Shown: positions 11,396-20,912, counted from the stretch's first letter. The stretch is 64,000 nt of DNA from Burkholderia puraquae (GCF_002099195.1 NZ_NBYX01000001.1:101828-165827); one strand, 5' to 3'. Notes: generated by a model from the letters alone, not told the origin. Made by a program: numbers and translations.

Positions 11396-11908
11396 ATGAG
11401 TGATTCCGACATCGAACAAAAGGCGTGGGATATCGTCCGCACCTGGCTCGAGGGCGCAACGCCCGAGCAATGGCACCGGTTCGCCGCGCGCTCCAATTAC
11501 GACGGCAACGGGCGCGCGCTGCGCTGGCTGCTCGACAACCGCAACATCGATCGCGCCACCGCGCTGCTGATCTACTGGAATCTCGGCGCCGCGTGGTTCG
11601 TGCAGTACGCGAACGAAAGCGACCTGGGTGACGGGTCGTATCAACGGGACACGTTCCGGCTGTTGCGCGAAATCGAGCAGCGTTATGCCGACGGCTATTA
11701 CGCCGATCACGGGATCTGGTTCGATCCGCATGACTTCGAAGGTGCGGGCCCGAACGACTACCCGGACGTACCGGTCGCGCGGCCGGTGCCGGCGCTGATG
11801 CTGCAGCCGACGAACGGCCGCGAGTATGTCGATCTCGACGATGCGCAAGGGTACGACGAAGGCTTGCCGTTCGATGTGGCCGAGCGGCTTTACGCGCTTT
11901 ACGACTGA
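11396..11908 (+). CDS. DUF4274-like hypothetical protein
   Basis: The 170-residue protein has no signal peptide or transmembrane helix. Its first 80 residues contain the pattern SNYDGNGRALRWLLDNRNID and RATALLIYWNLG, which resembles DUF4274 proteins (short domains of unknown function). The C-terminal half is acidic, with several Asp-Pro and Tyr residues. It ends 30 bp before the acnB terminator on the opposite strand, so it converges on acnB. No function is known and I do not propose one. Confidence 0.7.
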   Translation: MSDSDIEQKAWDIVRTWLEGATPEQWHRFAARSNYDGNGRALRWLLDNRNIDRATALLIYWNLGAAWFVQYANESDLGDGSYQRDTFRLLREIEQRYADGYYADHGIWFDPHDFEGAGPNDYPDVPVARPVPALMLQPTNGREYVDLDDAQGYDEGLPFDVAERLYALYD

Positions 11909-11937
11909 CCGGGCAGCGGTCACCTGTCGGCGCCGCA

Positions 11938-11979
11938 TAAAAAAATGGCGCCGCCGGCATTCAGCCTGCGACGCCATTG
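11938..11979 (-). terminator. Rho-independent terminator of acnB
   Basis: Read on the minus strand, AATGGCG pairs with CGCCATT (plus-strand positions 11972-11978 and 11944-11950) and is followed by a T7 tract (A-run 11939-11945 on the plus strand). It lies about 50 bp after the acnB stop. Confidence 0.88.
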
Positions 11980-12025
11980 CGTGGCGCTGCGACGTCGACC
12001 GCCCGCCGCAGCCCGCTCCGCGTGC

Positions 12026-14611
12026 TTACATCTGCACGGTGTCGGCCACTTCCTTGAAGTCTTCGATCTGGTCGAAGTTCATGTACTTGTAGATCTGGTC
12101 GCCGTTCGCGCTGAGCACGCCCATGTCGGCCATGTACTCTTCCTTGGTCGGGATCTTGCCCAGACGCGAGCAGATGGCCGCCAGTTCCGCTGAGCCGAGG
12201 TACACGTTCGTGTTCTTGCCCAGGCGGTTCGGGAAGTTACGGGTCGACGTCGACATGACCGTCGCGCCTTCGCGCACCTGTGCCTGGTTACCCATGCACA
12301 GCGAGCAGCCCGGCATTTCGGTACGTGCACCGGCCGTGCCGAACACGCCGTAGTGGCCTTCTTCGGTCAGCTGCTTCTGGTCCATCTTGGTCGGCGGTGC
12401 GACCCACAGCTTGACCGGGATGTCGCGCTTGCCTTCGAGCAGCTTCGATGCGGCACGGAAGTGACCGATGTTGGTCATGCACGAGCCGATGAACACTTCG
12501 TCGATCTTCGCGCCTGCGACGTCCGACAGCGTCTTCACGTCGTCCGGGTCGTTCGGGCATGCGACGATCGGCTCGTGGATGTCGGCGAGGTCGATCTCGA
12601 TGACGGCCGCGTATTCGGCGTCGGCATCCGGCGACAGCAGTTGCGGGTCGGCCAGCCACTGCTCCATCGCTTCGATACGGCGCTGCAGGCTGCGCGGATC
12701 CTGGTAGCCCTGCGCGATCATCCACTTCAGCAGCGTGATGTTGCTGTTCAGGTACTCGATGATCGGTTCCTTGTTCAGGTGGACCGAGCAACCGGCTGCC
12801 GAACGCTCGGCAGACGCGTCCGACAGCTCGAACGCTTGCTCGACCTTCAGGTCGGGCAGGCCTTCGATTTCGAGGATGCGGCCCGAGAAGATGTTCTTCT
12901 TGCCTTGCTTGGCGACCGTCAGCATGCCTTGCTTGATCGCGTACAGCGGAATCGCGTTGACGAGGTCACGCAGCGTGACGCCCGGCTGCATCTTGCCCTT
13001 GAAGCGGACCAGCACCGATTCCGGCATGTCCAGCGGCATCGTGCCGGTAGCGGCCGCGAACGCGACCAGGCCCGAGCCTGCCGGGAAGCTGATGCCGATC
13101 GGGAAGCGCGTGTGCGAATCGCCGCCGGTGCCGACGGTGTCGGGCAGCAGCATGCGGTTCAGCCACGAGTGGATCACGCCGTCGCCCGGGCGCAGCGCGA
13201 TGCCGCCACGCGTGCTGATGAAGTTCGGCAGCGTCTGGTGCGTCTTCACGTCGACCGGCTTCGGATACGCGGCCGTATGGCAGAACGACTGCATCACGAG
13301 ATCGGCCGAGAAGCCGAGGCACGCCAGATCCTTCAGTTCGTCGCGGGTCATCGGGCCCGTGGTGTCCTGCGAGCCGACCGAGGTCATCTTCGGTTCGCAG
13401 TAGGTGCCCGGGCGGACGCCCTGGCCTTCCGGCAGACCGCATGCACGGCCGACCATCTTCTGCGCGAGCGAGAAGCCCTTGCCGCTGTCGGCCGGCTGGT
13501 GCGGCAGGCGGAACAGCGTCGACGGCGCGAGGCCCAGCGCTTCACGCGCCTTCGCGGTCAGGCCGCGGCCGATGATCAGCGGAATGCGGCCGCCGGCGCG
13601 CACTTCGTCGAACAGCACGTCGGACTTGACCTGGAATTCGGCGATCACGTTGCCGTCCTTCAGCGCCTTGCCTTCGTACGGGCGCAGTTCGACCACGTCG
13701 CCCATTTCCATCTGCGACACGTCGAGCTCGATCGGCAGCGCGCCGGCATCTTCCATCGTGTTGTAGAAGATCGGGGCGATCTTGCCGCCGAGGCACACGC
13801 CGCCGAAGCGCTTGTTCGGGACGAACGGGATGTCTTCGCCGGTGAACCACAGCACCGAGTTGGTGGCCGACTTGCGTGAGGAGCCGGTGCCGACCACGTC
13901 GCCCACGTAGGCGACCAGGTGACCCTTTTCCTTCAGCGATTCGATGAACTTGACCGGGCCGCGCTTGCCGTCTTCTTCCGGCGTGATGCCCGGGCGCGCG
14001 TTCTTCAGCATCGCCAGCGCGTGCATCGGGATGTCCGGGCGGGTGGTGGCGTCCGGGGCCGGCGACAGGTCGTCGGTGTTGGTTTCGCCGGTTACCTTGA
14101 ACACGGTGATGGTCAGGCTTTGCGGCACTTCCGGACGGCTCGTGAACCATTCGGCGTCGGCCCAGCTTTGCAGCACGGCCTTCGCATGCGCGTTGCCCTT
14201 GTCGGCGAGTTCCTTGACGTCATGGAACTGGTCGAACATCAGCAGGGTTTTCTTCAGTGCGTCAGCGGCGACAGCAGCCACGGCTTCATCGGACAGCAGC
14301 TCGATCAGCGGCTGGATGTTGTAGCCGCCCAGCATCGTGCCGAGCAGTTCGGTGGCGCGTTCGCGCGAAATCAGCGGGCAGACGGTCTCGCCCTTGGCTA
14401 CGGCGGCCAGGAAGCCGGCCTTCACTCGGGCGGCTTCGTCGACGCCCGCAGGCACGCGATGGGTGATCAGGTCGAGCAGCGTCTGCTCTTCGCCGGCGGG
14501 CGGGTTCGTCAGCAGTTCCACCAGTTCGGCGGTCTGCTGAGCCGTCAGCGGCAGGGGAGGAATACCGAGCGCGGCGCGGGCGGCCACGTGAGCACGAAAG
14601 TTTTCAAGCAT
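12026..14611 (-). CDS. acnB: Aconitate hydratase B
   Basis: This 861-residue enzyme interconverts citrate and isocitrate in the TCA cycle, and 2-methyl-cis-aconitate forms in methylcitrate metabolism. Length and start ([20 protein letters not shown]) match AcnB, whose N-terminal HEAT-like domain precedes the swivel domain. The [4Fe-4S] ligands are visible as the Cys in IGSCMTN and the CxxC of PGCSLCMGN near the C-terminus. It is transcribed alone from a promoter read at 14693-14743 with a roughly 75-nt leader, and ends at a clear terminator. Cytoplasmic; apo-AcnB proteins of other bacteria also bind mRNA. Confidence 0.98.
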   Translation of the reverse strand: MLENFRAHVAARAALGIPPLPLTAQQTAELVELLTNPPAGEEQTLLDLITHRVPAGVDEAARVKAGFLAAVAKGETVCPLISRERATELLGTMLGGYNIQPLIELLSDEAVAAVAADALKKTLLMFDQFHDVKELADKGNAHAKAVLQSWADAEWFTSRPEVPQSLTITVFKVTGETNTDDLSPAPDATTRPDIPMHALAMLKNARPGITPEEDGKRGPVKFIESLKEKGHLVAYVGDVVGTGSSRKSATNSVLWFTGEDIPFVPNKRFGGVCLGGKIAPIFYNTMEDAGALPIELDVSQMEMGDVVELRPYEGKALKDGNVIAEFQVKSDVLFDEVRAGGRIPLIIGRGLTAKAREALGLAPSTLFRLPHQPADSGKGFSLAQKMVGRACGLPEGQGVRPGTYCEPKMTSVGSQDTTGPMTRDELKDLACLGFSADLVMQSFCHTAAYPKPVDVKTHQTLPNFISTRGGIALRPGDGVIHSWLNRMLLPDTVGTGGDSHTRFPIGISFPAGSGLVAFAAATGTMPLDMPESVLVRFKGKMQPGVTLRDLVNAIPLYAIKQGMLTVAKQGKKNIFSGRILEIEGLPDLKVEQAFELSDASAERSAAGCSVHLNKEPIIEYLNSNITLLKWMIAQGYQDPRSLQRRIEAMEQWLADPQLLSPDADAEYAAVIEIDLADIHEPIVACPNDPDDVKTLSDVAGAKIDEVFIGSCMTNIGHFRAASKLLEGKRDIPVKLWVAPPTKMDQKQLTEEGHYGVFGTAGARTEMPGCSLCMGNQAQVREGATVMSTSTRNFPNRLGKNTNVYLGSAELAAICSRLGKIPTKEEYMADMGVLSANGDQIYKYMNFDQIEDFKEVADTVQM

Positions 14612-14692
14612 GGGGAGACCTGCTGATATTGCGTTTGAGGGGAAGGCCTTGCCGGCACTCCGGGGCTGTTCCAGGCACTGCTTTGCAGCGGG

Positions 14693-14743
14693 ATTCTAAT
14701 CTCAATGCTCTTTGACGTCAAATGTCTTATGTCTTATATAAGA
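14693..14743 (-). promoter_or_regulatory. acnB promoter with palindromic operator
   Basis: On the minus strand a sigma-70 promoter reads TTGACG (plus 14716-14721), a 17-bp spacer, then TAGAAT (plus 14693-14698). The perfect palindrome TCTTATATAAGA (14732-14743) lies just upstream of the -35, and a second perfect palindrome TTTGACGTCAAA (14711-14722) covers it. The first resembles GntR-family operators; the cognate regulator is not in the window. Confidence 0.8.
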
Positions 14744-14986
14744 GTTGAGACTCGGGGCGAGGGAAAGCGTGGTGGCACGGGGGAGTTGGGGTTTTCGGAC
14801 GTGTTGATGAGGCGCGCCTGGGCCGCGACCTATCGCTACGGAAAAGGGCGCGTCGGGCTCGCCGGCCCGCCTCCCGAAGCCGACGAAAGCGGGTATCGCA
14901 AAAACGGGCTCAAGAACCCGGGCGGCATTCGGCCGGACATGGCCTGCGACCCGATCAACGCCACGATGAAGCCATGACGGTGTGTG
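14744..14986. other. Intergenic region upstream of acnB
   Basis: Together with the promoter and leader this makes about 375 bp without a supported gene. A short plus-strand reading frame at 14705-14977 has no ribosome site or recognisable domain and overlaps the acnB promoter, so it is not called. Confidence 0.6.
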
Positions 14987-15460
14987 CTATTTCCGCCTGG
15001 CGCGATACGCGTCGAGATTCTTCCGTGCCTGTGCGCGGATCGCGCGTTGCACGAAAGGCGTCCAGCCGAGCAGGGCGCCTTTCAGTCCCAGCGCCTGACG
15101 CGCCCAGCGCCACAGGTCGAAGCTGTCGCGATGCTCGGCGATGCGTCCGTCGCGAAACCGGAATCGTGCGTCGATCCGGTTGACCACCATCCGGTCGGTC
15201 GCGGTAAAGCGGTAATGGGCGATCCACTTGGCGCGCCCGGCCTGTTGATCCGCGTCGATATCGCCGAACGTCAATGAAAAGTCCTGTGCCCGCGCGACCA
15301 GCATGCGCCACATGTCGCGTGCGAGGTCGCCGTGCAGTTCGCCGAATGCGGGATCGCTGAACACGACGTCATCGGCATAGCAGGCGAGCATCGCGTCGAC
15401 GTCGCGCTGCTGGAAGGCGGTGTAGAAGCGCTGGATCAACTCGGTGTGCGGATGGCTCAT
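14987..15460 (-). CDS. NTF2/SnoaL-like small protein
   Basis: The 157-residue product has the NTF2-like cone-fold pattern: HTELIQRFYTAFQQRDVDAMLACYADDVVFSDPAFGEL at the N-terminus, then WRMLVARA and AKWIAHYRFTATDR, and FRDGRIAEHRDSFDLWRWARQALG near the end. Members are ketosteroid-isomerase-like enzymes or ligand-binding proteins; the long basic C-terminal tail (AQARKNLDAYRARRK) is specific to a subgroup. ATG 15460 is used since it starts the domain; about 30 extra codons upstream have no domain content. It seems monocistronic. The reaction is unknown. Confidence 0.85.
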   Translation of the reverse strand: MSHPHTELIQRFYTAFQQRDVDAMLACYADDVVFSDPAFGELHGDLARDMWRMLVARAQDFSLTFGDIDADQQAGRAKWIAHYRFTATDRMVVNRIDARFRFRDGRIAEHRDSFDLWRWARQALGLKGALLGWTPFVQRAIRAQARKNLDAYRARRK

Positions 15461-15754
15461 CTTTGGGTGGGGTGCCGTTGCAAATGAAGCGGGGTTTCGA
15501 TCCGCGGGCCGGAAATTCGGCCAGTTGATCGACTGGTGCGTGCCATACGGCAAGGATGCCCCGGTCGAGCCGATGTCGACGCGTCGTCTCCGCGACGATG
15601 CAGGTCACATGCGGACGTTCGGTGTGGCCGCCGTCCGGACTGTGACATGCGTCGCAATATCGATCGAAAAGGCGGGAATTGACGCGGGCGGGCGCGCGCG
15701 GCTCCGGTTCAGCCGTCGTGACCCGGTCGCGACCGGAACATCGCCGGACGCCCG

Positions 15755-16003
15755 TCAGCGGTTCGCCAGCGCGACGTCCTGGTTGCCGCGTCCTGTCACC
15801 AGGCAGCCCGACATGAACGCCTCGCTCTGGCTGCTGGCGGCTGCTTCGCCGAAGCCGCGGCCGAGCGCGTCGACCTTCACTTGCGCGGCGCCCTGTTCGC
15901 ACGCAAGCGGGCTGGTGTCGCGGCCCTGCGCATGCAGGATCGCGCGATCGCCGATGAGATACGCCAGCAATGCGAAAACAGCGATATGTACGGCTCGTCT
16001 CAT
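15755..16003 (-). CDS. Small secreted hypothetical protein
   Basis: The 82-residue product begins with a basic N-terminus and a hydrophobic stretch (MRRAVHIAVFALLAYLIGD) that fits a signal peptide or anchor, followed by a hydrophilic domain with two Cys residues (LACEQG and SGCLV) able to form one disulfide. GAGGAGACG precedes the ATG at a good distance, which supports translation. I do not recognise a family. It is likely periplasmic. Confidence 0.65.
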   Translation of the reverse strand: MRRAVHIAVFALLAYLIGDRAILHAQGRDTSPLACEQGAAQVKVDALGRGFGEAAASSQSEAFMSGCLVTGRGNQDVALANR

Positions 16004-16397
16004 GGTTCGTCTCCTCGTCGCTCAAGCGTAACGCGGACCCGTTCGACGAAGCACTTGGGGGTTCCCCCGGTAAACGTCTGCTGAAACGCGGCCGGGCGGG
16101 GTGATCCTGTCCCGTTTTTCGCGTTTTGCGTTCGGAACGAGGGGGTGGCTTCAATGCGGCTGGCAGGCGAAACCGGAAGTTCGGCGAGTCATTCGCGCGG
16201 CGGTTTTCAGCGTGACAGGCGCGCGATTCGCGCGAGTTTGACGAATGTCAGGGTACGGGCGGGAGGGGGCGGTCGCGCGGCCGTTCAAGGCGATAGCATG
16301 AATGCATGATTTGACGGAACGAGATCGCAGAGGCATGCATCGGTTCCGGCAAGCAGGTGCGTGTTGAACATCGCTATCGAAATAGTGAGGAATCCAA
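16004..16397. other. Intergenic region, 394 bp
   Basis: No coding frame with a ribosome site or domain is seen on either strand. It should hold the divergent promoters for the small secreted protein and the small membrane protein. TTGACG-like boxes occur near 16237 and 16312, but no convincing pair with a -10 could be fixed. Confidence 0.5.
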
Positions 16398-16508
16398 ATG
16401 CTTAACGTCTCTTCCGTCCTGATCAGCCTCGCCCCGATGTGGGCCATCCTGCTCGTTGCATCGTCGGCAGCCGCCTATTTCGTGTTCTGGCGCAAGGTCA
16501 TCAAGTAA
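16398..16508 (+). CDS. 36-residue single-pass membrane protein
   Basis: A short gene preceded by GTGAGGAATCCAA encodes 36 residues. It has a polar N-terminus (MLNVSSVL), one long hydrophobic helix (about residues 8-30, including PMWAILLVASSAAAYFVF), and a basic tail WRKVIK. The charge distribution suggests an inner-membrane protein with the C-terminus inside. It stands alone with 130 bp or more on both sides. The clean SD, ATG and helix make it credible despite its length. Function is unknown. Confidence 0.65.
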   Translation: MLNVSSVLISLAPMWAILLVASSAAAYFVFWRKVIK

Positions 16509-16641
16509 GCGCTGTGCGAAGGCGCGGTACACGTGTGAGCAGCAATCCGTACACGTGCTGCATTGCTTGTCCGTTCGTCGCGGGTGCAAACCTGCGACTC
16601 TTCAGAAAATAGCCCTCGACGCGCTGCGGCGCGTCATCCCG

Positions 16642-17076
16642 TCATTGCACGGCCGTGACCGGCACATTCGAAATCCGCACCAGCCGGCCCATCACGCTGC
16701 GGCGGAACATCGACATCAGCGCGTGCAACGGATCGTGCCGCGGCGCGACCACCACGATCTCGTCGCACCCCGTCTCGGCCGCGACGGACGCGATCGTATC
16801 GGCCACCGGGCCCACCTTCATCACGACGCTGTACTTGACACCGGCTTCCTGCAGGATCCGCTCGGCCATCGCCAGATCGTCGGATGCGAACTTTTCCTCG
16901 ATCGAACGCAGCCGCGACAGCGGATGGTAGGCCTCGAGCCGCGTCGACTCGAGCGGCGCCTGCACATTGATCAGCACGATCTCCGACGCGCACCGTTCGC
17001 GATACAGGAAGGTCGCGTGGCGAACCGCCTGAAGCGAGCGGGGAGAGTGGCCGACCGGAACCAGCAGCTTGAGCAT
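16642..17076 (-). CDS. Universal stress protein, UspA family
   Basis: The 144-residue protein is a single Usp domain: MLKLLVPVGHSPRSLQAVRHA at the start, EIVLINVQAP, VGPVADTIASVAAETGCDEIVVVAPR, then SVMGRLVRISNVPVTAVQ at the end. The usual ATP loop GxxGxxxGS is modified (FRRSVMGRLVR), so ATP binding is uncertain. The N-terminal position usually Asp in Usp proteins is Gly-His-Ser here. It is transcribed alone from an AT-rich upstream region. Confidence 0.9.
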   Translation of the reverse strand: MLKLLVPVGHSPRSLQAVRHATFLYRERCASEIVLINVQAPLESTRLEAYHPLSRLRSIEEKFASDDLAMAERILQEAGVKYSVVMKVGPVADTIASVAAETGCDEIVVVAPRHDPLHALMSMFRRSVMGRLVRISNVPVTAVQ

Positions 17077-17442
17077 GAACGTTGTCCAGGGAACGAGATG
17101 ATTCCAGCGTAGCGCGCCGCCGGGCCGAACGATCTAAAGAGAACGGGCGACCGCGTAAAAATGTCGTTAACGCACGCCGCCTCATGCCGCGCCTAATAGA
17201 AATATAAGAAATTTAAATTTATGCGCATAAACGATTTCATCGGCCGGGGCGGCGCGCGCGAAGCGTGGCCCACCGCCCCGATTTAGTCGGAACCGCAATG
17301 AATTGCGCCGGAAAATATCGGAGGTCGCCGATCCGGCGTCGCGTAGAGTAGTGCATCGGCCGCGGCGCGGCCGCCCCGGCCGGTTCGGGAGCGACCGCCG
17401 CCATGCGGCCCGCCATTCCCTTCCGATTCCAGGAGACTCCGC
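17077..17442. other. Divergent regulatory region, 366 bp
   Basis: It lies between the usp gene (minus) and the amidase (plus). An AT-rich island at 17195-17240 contains two adjacent perfect 12-bp palindromes, AAATTTAAATTT (17209-17220) and TTATGCGCATAA (17219-17230). These are candidates for a regulator or H-NS-type binding site. No coding frame is supported. Confidence 0.55.
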
Positions 17443-18927
17443 ATGCCGCACGGCGCCCCGCAGCTTCTCGCTCCCGCTTCCATCCCCGTCGACCCGATCG
17501 TGCGCCTGTCGGCGGGCGAACTCGCGTCGGCGATCCGCAGCAAGGCCGTGTCGTGCGTCGAGACGATGCGCGCGTACCTCGATCACGTCGAGCGCGTGAA
17601 CGGCGCGGTCAACGCGATCGTCGCGCTGCGCGATCGCGACGCGCTGCTCGCCGAAGCCGCGGAAAAGGATGCTGCGCTGGCGCGCGGCGAGTACCACGGC
17701 TGGATGCACGGGATGCCGCAGGCGCCGAAGGATCTGGCGATGACGAAGGGGCTGCGGACGACCTACGGCTCGCCGATCTTCCGCGAGAACGTGCCGCAGG
17801 CCGATTCCGTGGGCGTTGCGCGGATGCGTGCGGCCGGCGCGATCTTCATCGGCAAGACCAACACGCCCGAATTCGGGCTCGGCTCGCACACGTTCAACGA
17901 GGTCTATGGCGCGACGCACAACCCGTACGACCTGACGAAGAGCGCGGGCGGCAGCAGCGGCGGCACGGCGGCGGCGCTCGCGTCGCGGATGCTGCCGGTG
18001 GCGGACGGCAGCGATTTCGGCGGTTCGCTGCGCAATCCGGCCGCGTTCTGCAACATCTACGGCTTCCGCCCGTCGCAGGGCCGCGTGCCGCGCTGGCCGG
18101 GCGTCGACGTGTTCGTGCAGCAGCTCGGCATTGAAGGGCCGATGGGCCGCACGGTCGGCGACGTCGCGCAACTGCTCGCGATCCAGGCCGGCTACGACCG
18201 CAACGATCCGCTGTCGCTCGCGGAGGATCCGGCCGTGTTCGCACAGCCGCTCGACGCCGACCTGCGCGGCAAGCGCATCGCATGGGTCGGCGACTGGAAC
18301 GGCTATCTCGCCACCGAGGCCGGCGTGCTCGCGCTGTGCGAACGGGGGCTGGCGACGTTGCGCGAGATCGGCTGCGACGTCGATGCCGCGCTGCCTTCGT
18401 TCGCGCCCGACCGGATCTGGCGCCTGTGGCTCGCGCACCGGCACCTGCTGTCCGGCGGCGGGCTGCTTGCGCACTATCGCGACCCGGCACGCCGCGCGCT
18501 GCTCAAGCCCGAGGCGATCTACGAGGTCGAAGGGCTGCTCGCGATGCAGGGCGCGGCCGTGTTCGACGCGAGCGTCGAGCGCACCGCGTGGCATCAGGCC
18601 GTGCTGAGCTTCTTCGACCGCTATGATTTCATCGCGGCGCCGACCGCGCAGGTGTTCCCGTTCGACGTCGACCAGCGCTGGCCGAAGGAGATCGCGGGCC
18701 GCGCGATGGATACCTACCACCGCTGGATGGAAACGGTCGTGCCGTGGACGCTGGCCGGCTGCCCGGTGATCAACGTGCCGGTCGGCTTCAACGACGCGGG
18801 ACTGCCAATGGGGATGCAGCTGATCGGGCGCCCGCGCGCCGATCTCGCCGTGCTGCAGCTCGCGCGCGGCTACGAGCAGGCGGCCGACTGGGTCGGCCAG
18901 CGCCTGCCGGCGTGGATGGCCGCATAA
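17443..18927 (+). CDS. Amidase-signature family amidase
   Basis: The 494-residue protein belongs to the amidase signature family (Ser-cisSer-Lys triad). Lys96 sits in APKDLAMTKG, the cis-Ser in SAGGSSGGTAAALAS (about Ser171), and the nucleophile Ser195 in FGGSLRNPA. C-terminal VINVPVGFNDAGLPMGMQLIG is also typical. Such enzymes hydrolyse amides of carboxylic acids or aryl-acylamides; there is no GatB partner, so it is not the GatA subunit. Cytoplasmic. It is monocistronic, closed by a terminator. CAGGAGA precedes the ATG. Confidence 0.94.
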   Translation: MPHGAPQLLAPASIPVDPIVRLSAGELASAIRSKAVSCVETMRAYLDHVERVNGAVNAIVALRDRDALLAEAAEKDAALARGEYHGWMHGMPQAPKDLAMTKGLRTTYGSPIFRENVPQADSVGVARMRAAGAIFIGKTNTPEFGLGSHTFNEVYGATHNPYDLTKSAGGSSGGTAAALASRMLPVADGSDFGGSLRNPAAFCNIYGFRPSQGRVPRWPGVDVFVQQLGIEGPMGRTVGDVAQLLAIQAGYDRNDPLSLAEDPAVFAQPLDADLRGKRIAWVGDWNGYLATEAGVLALCERGLATLREIGCDVDAALPSFAPDRIWRLWLAHRHLLSGGGLLAHYRDPARRALLKPEAIYEVEGLLAMQGAAVFDASVERTAWHQAVLSFFDRYDFIAAPTAQVFPFDVDQRWPKEIAGRAMDTYHRWMETVVPWTLAGCPVINVPVGFNDAGLPMGMQLIGRPRADLAVLQLARGYEQAADWVGQRLPAWMAA

Positions 18928-18963
18928 CGTCGCGGCCGGTCGACAGCCGGCAGCAGGATGACG

Positions 18964-18996
18964 AAGCGGGCGGCGCGAGCCGCCCGCTTTGTTTTG
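18964..18996 (+). terminator. Rho-independent terminator after the amidase gene
   Basis: An 11-bp perfect stem (AAGCGGGCGGC / GCCGCCCGCTT) with a GCGA tetraloop is followed by TGTTTT. It lies about 36 bp after the amidase stop. Confidence 0.92.
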
Positions 18997-19269
18997 ATCG
19001 CCGAACCTGACACCCGGCGGCGATGTGTTTTGCCGTGCCGCATACAAAGACCGGAAGCCGCCGGCATTGACGCGACCGGAGAACGAATGCCGGTACACGC
19101 GCGGCATCGCACGGCAAACGTGGACGAATCCACGAGACTACGTCTGCCGGTCGCGGAATTGCAAGCAACCGCGCCGCGTGATTTCGTTTCGATGTGTTTC
19201 AGTCGTTGCAGCCGCGCGCGGCGCGCTTCGACAATATCGGCCTCAACAATTCGGGCACGAGGGAAACAC
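18997..19269. other. Intergenic region upstream of the DUF2501 gene
   Basis: With the amidase 3' end this is a gene-free stretch of about 340 bp. Small frames on either strand lack ribosome sites and domains. It presumably holds the promoter for the downstream secreted protein; no clear boxes were identified. Confidence 0.5.
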
Positions 19270-19959
19270 ATGAAGCAGATTCGCGTGACGGGCCGGTACC
19301 TGGCCTCGGCAGGCATCGCGTTCGGCATCCTGGCAAGCAGCGCCGCGCATGCGCAGCTCGACCTGCAGTCGCTCGGCGCGTCGCTGCTCGGCGGCGGCGG
19401 GCAACAGCAGGCCGCGCCTGCACAGGGTGGTGTCGCGCAATTGCTGCAGGCCTATGTCGGCGCGAACCAGCAGGTGCTGGCCGGCCAGTCTTCGCTCGCG
19501 TCGGCGATGGGGCTCACCGGCGCGGCCGGGCAGGCGCAGCAGGCCGCGAGCCAGCTGGCCGGCGGCGATGCGCTGACGCCGGCCGCGCTGTCGCAGATGG
19601 GCGGCGCGCAGCAATCGGTGTCGCAGGCGCTCGGCCAGGCATTCGCGAGCGGCGGCGCGACGCAAGGGCCGATCGACAAGCAGGCGTTCAGCAACGGCCT
19701 CGCGTCGCTCGGGCAGGGGCTCACGCAGTATTCGCAGCTGCAGTCGGGGCTCGGTAATCTCGGCTCGACGAGCGCGGCGTCGCTGTTGCAGTCGGGCCTG
19801 AATCCGCAGAACATGCAGGCTGCGTCGTATATCGCGCAAAGCGCGCCGGGCCAGTTGCAGTCGCTCGCGACGACGCTCAGTCAGGCCGTGCAGTTCGCGA
19901 CGAGCCAGGGCATCTCGGTGCCGTCGGTCGCATCGTCCGCGCTGAAGCTGCTGCCGTAA
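19270..19959 (+). CDS. DUF2501 (YjjA-like) secreted protein
   Basis: The 229-residue protein has a signal peptide ending at SSAAHAQL (cleavage about residue 28), then a low-complexity, Gln/Ala/Gly/Ser-rich chain. The pattern LQSLGASLLGGG followed by VAQLLQAYVGANQQVL and ALSQMGGAQQSVSQAL fits DUF2501 proteins such as E. coli YjjA. The C-terminus ends in SVASSALKLLP. It should be periplasmic. Function of the family is unknown. ATG 19270 follows GAGGGAAACAC and gives a complete signal peptide. Confidence 0.82.
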   Translation: MKQIRVTGRYLASAGIAFGILASSAAHAQLDLQSLGASLLGGGGQQQAAPAQGGVAQLLQAYVGANQQVLAGQSSLASAMGLTGAAGQAQQAASQLAGGDALTPAALSQMGGAQQSVSQALGQAFASGGATQGPIDKQAFSNGLASLGQGLTQYSQLQSGLGNLGSTSAASLLQSGLNPQNMQAASYIAQSAPGQLQSLATTLSQAVQFATSQGISVPSVASSALKLLP

Positions 19960-20081
19960 CGTTGCGCGGGGCTGCGCGCGATACGGTGCCGGCATCGCGC
20001 GCAACGAAGAAGATAGCCCCGCCCAACATGGGGATTCCGCGCGATGCTATCGTGGCGTGTCCCTTTTTTCGGTGCAGGTTC

Positions 20082-20912
20082 ATGACAGACTCGTTCGACC
20101 TCTCGCGCTATTTCTCCCGCATTGGCTACGACGGCCCGGTCGAGCCGACGCTCGACGTGCTGCGCCGGCTGCATCTGCTGCACCCGCAGGCGATTCCGTT
20201 CGAAAACCTCAATCCGCTGACCGGGGCGCGCGTGCCGCTCGACCTGCCGTCGATCGTCGACAAGGTGCTCGCGCATCGCCGCGGCGGCTACTGCTTCGAA
20301 CTCAACAAGCTGTTCTACACCGCGCTCACGGCGATCGGCTTTCGCGTGACGCCGATGATCGCGCGCGTGCGCTGGATGCTGCCGCCGGAAGTCGCTACCG
20401 CGCATACGCACATGCTGCTGCGCATCGATCTCGACGGCGCGGCGTGGCTCGCGGACATCGGCTTCGGCAGCGCGACGCTGACTGCGCCGCTGCGTTTCGT
20501 GCCGGACGAGCGGCAACTGACGCCGCATGGCGCGTTCCGCGTCGTCGCCGCGCCGGTCGACGGTGAATTCGAGATGCAGATCGAGACGCCCGACGGCTGG
20601 CAGACCACCTACCGCTTCCAGCCCAAGCGGGTCGAATGGATCGATTACGACGCCGCGAACTGGTTCACGTCGACGTATCCCGAATCGATCTTCCTGCACA
20701 ACCTGATCGCATGCCGCGTGCTGCCGGACGGCCGCGCGGCGCTGCGCAACACCACGCTGACGATTCGCGATGCGGCGGGCGCCGGGCGTACCGTCACGTT
20801 CGACGATGCGACCGCTTGGGGCGCGTGCCTGCGCGACACGATCGGCATCGACACGACGGGATTCGATCTCGACGCACTGTTCGCGCGGCTGGCGGCGCGC
20901 GCCGCGACGTAA
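20082..20912 (+). CDS. Arylamine N-acetyltransferase (NAT)
   Basis: The 276-residue protein matches bacterial NATs. The catalytic triad is visible: Cys71 in RRGGYCFELN, His110 in ATAHTHMLLRI and Asp125 in LADIGFGS. NATs transfer acetyl from acetyl-CoA to aromatic amines or hydrazines. N-terminal IPFENLNPLTG and the barrel and lid segments are in normal order. ATG 20082 is chosen because the conserved N-terminus (YFSRIGYDGP) begins right after it. It is monocistronic and cytoplasmic. It is not next to the aromatic operon. Confidence 0.95.
   Translation: MTDSFDLSRYFSRIGYDGPVEPTLDVLRRLHLLHPQAIPFENLNPLTGARVPLDLPSIVDKVLAHRRGGYCFELNKLFYTALTAIGFRVTPMIARVRWMLPPEVATAHTHMLLRIDLDGAAWLADIGFGSATLTAPLRFVPDERQLTPHGAFRVVAAPVDGEFEMQIETPDGWQTTYRFQPKRVEWIDYDAANWFTSTYPESIFLHNLIACRVLPDGRAALRNTTLTIRDAAGAGRTVTFDDATAWGACLRDTIGIDTTGFDLDALFARLAARAAT

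Noticed and set aside
14705..14977. A 90-codon plus-strand frame upstream of acnB
   Set aside because: It starts inside the acnB promoter, has no ribosome site and no recognisable fold.
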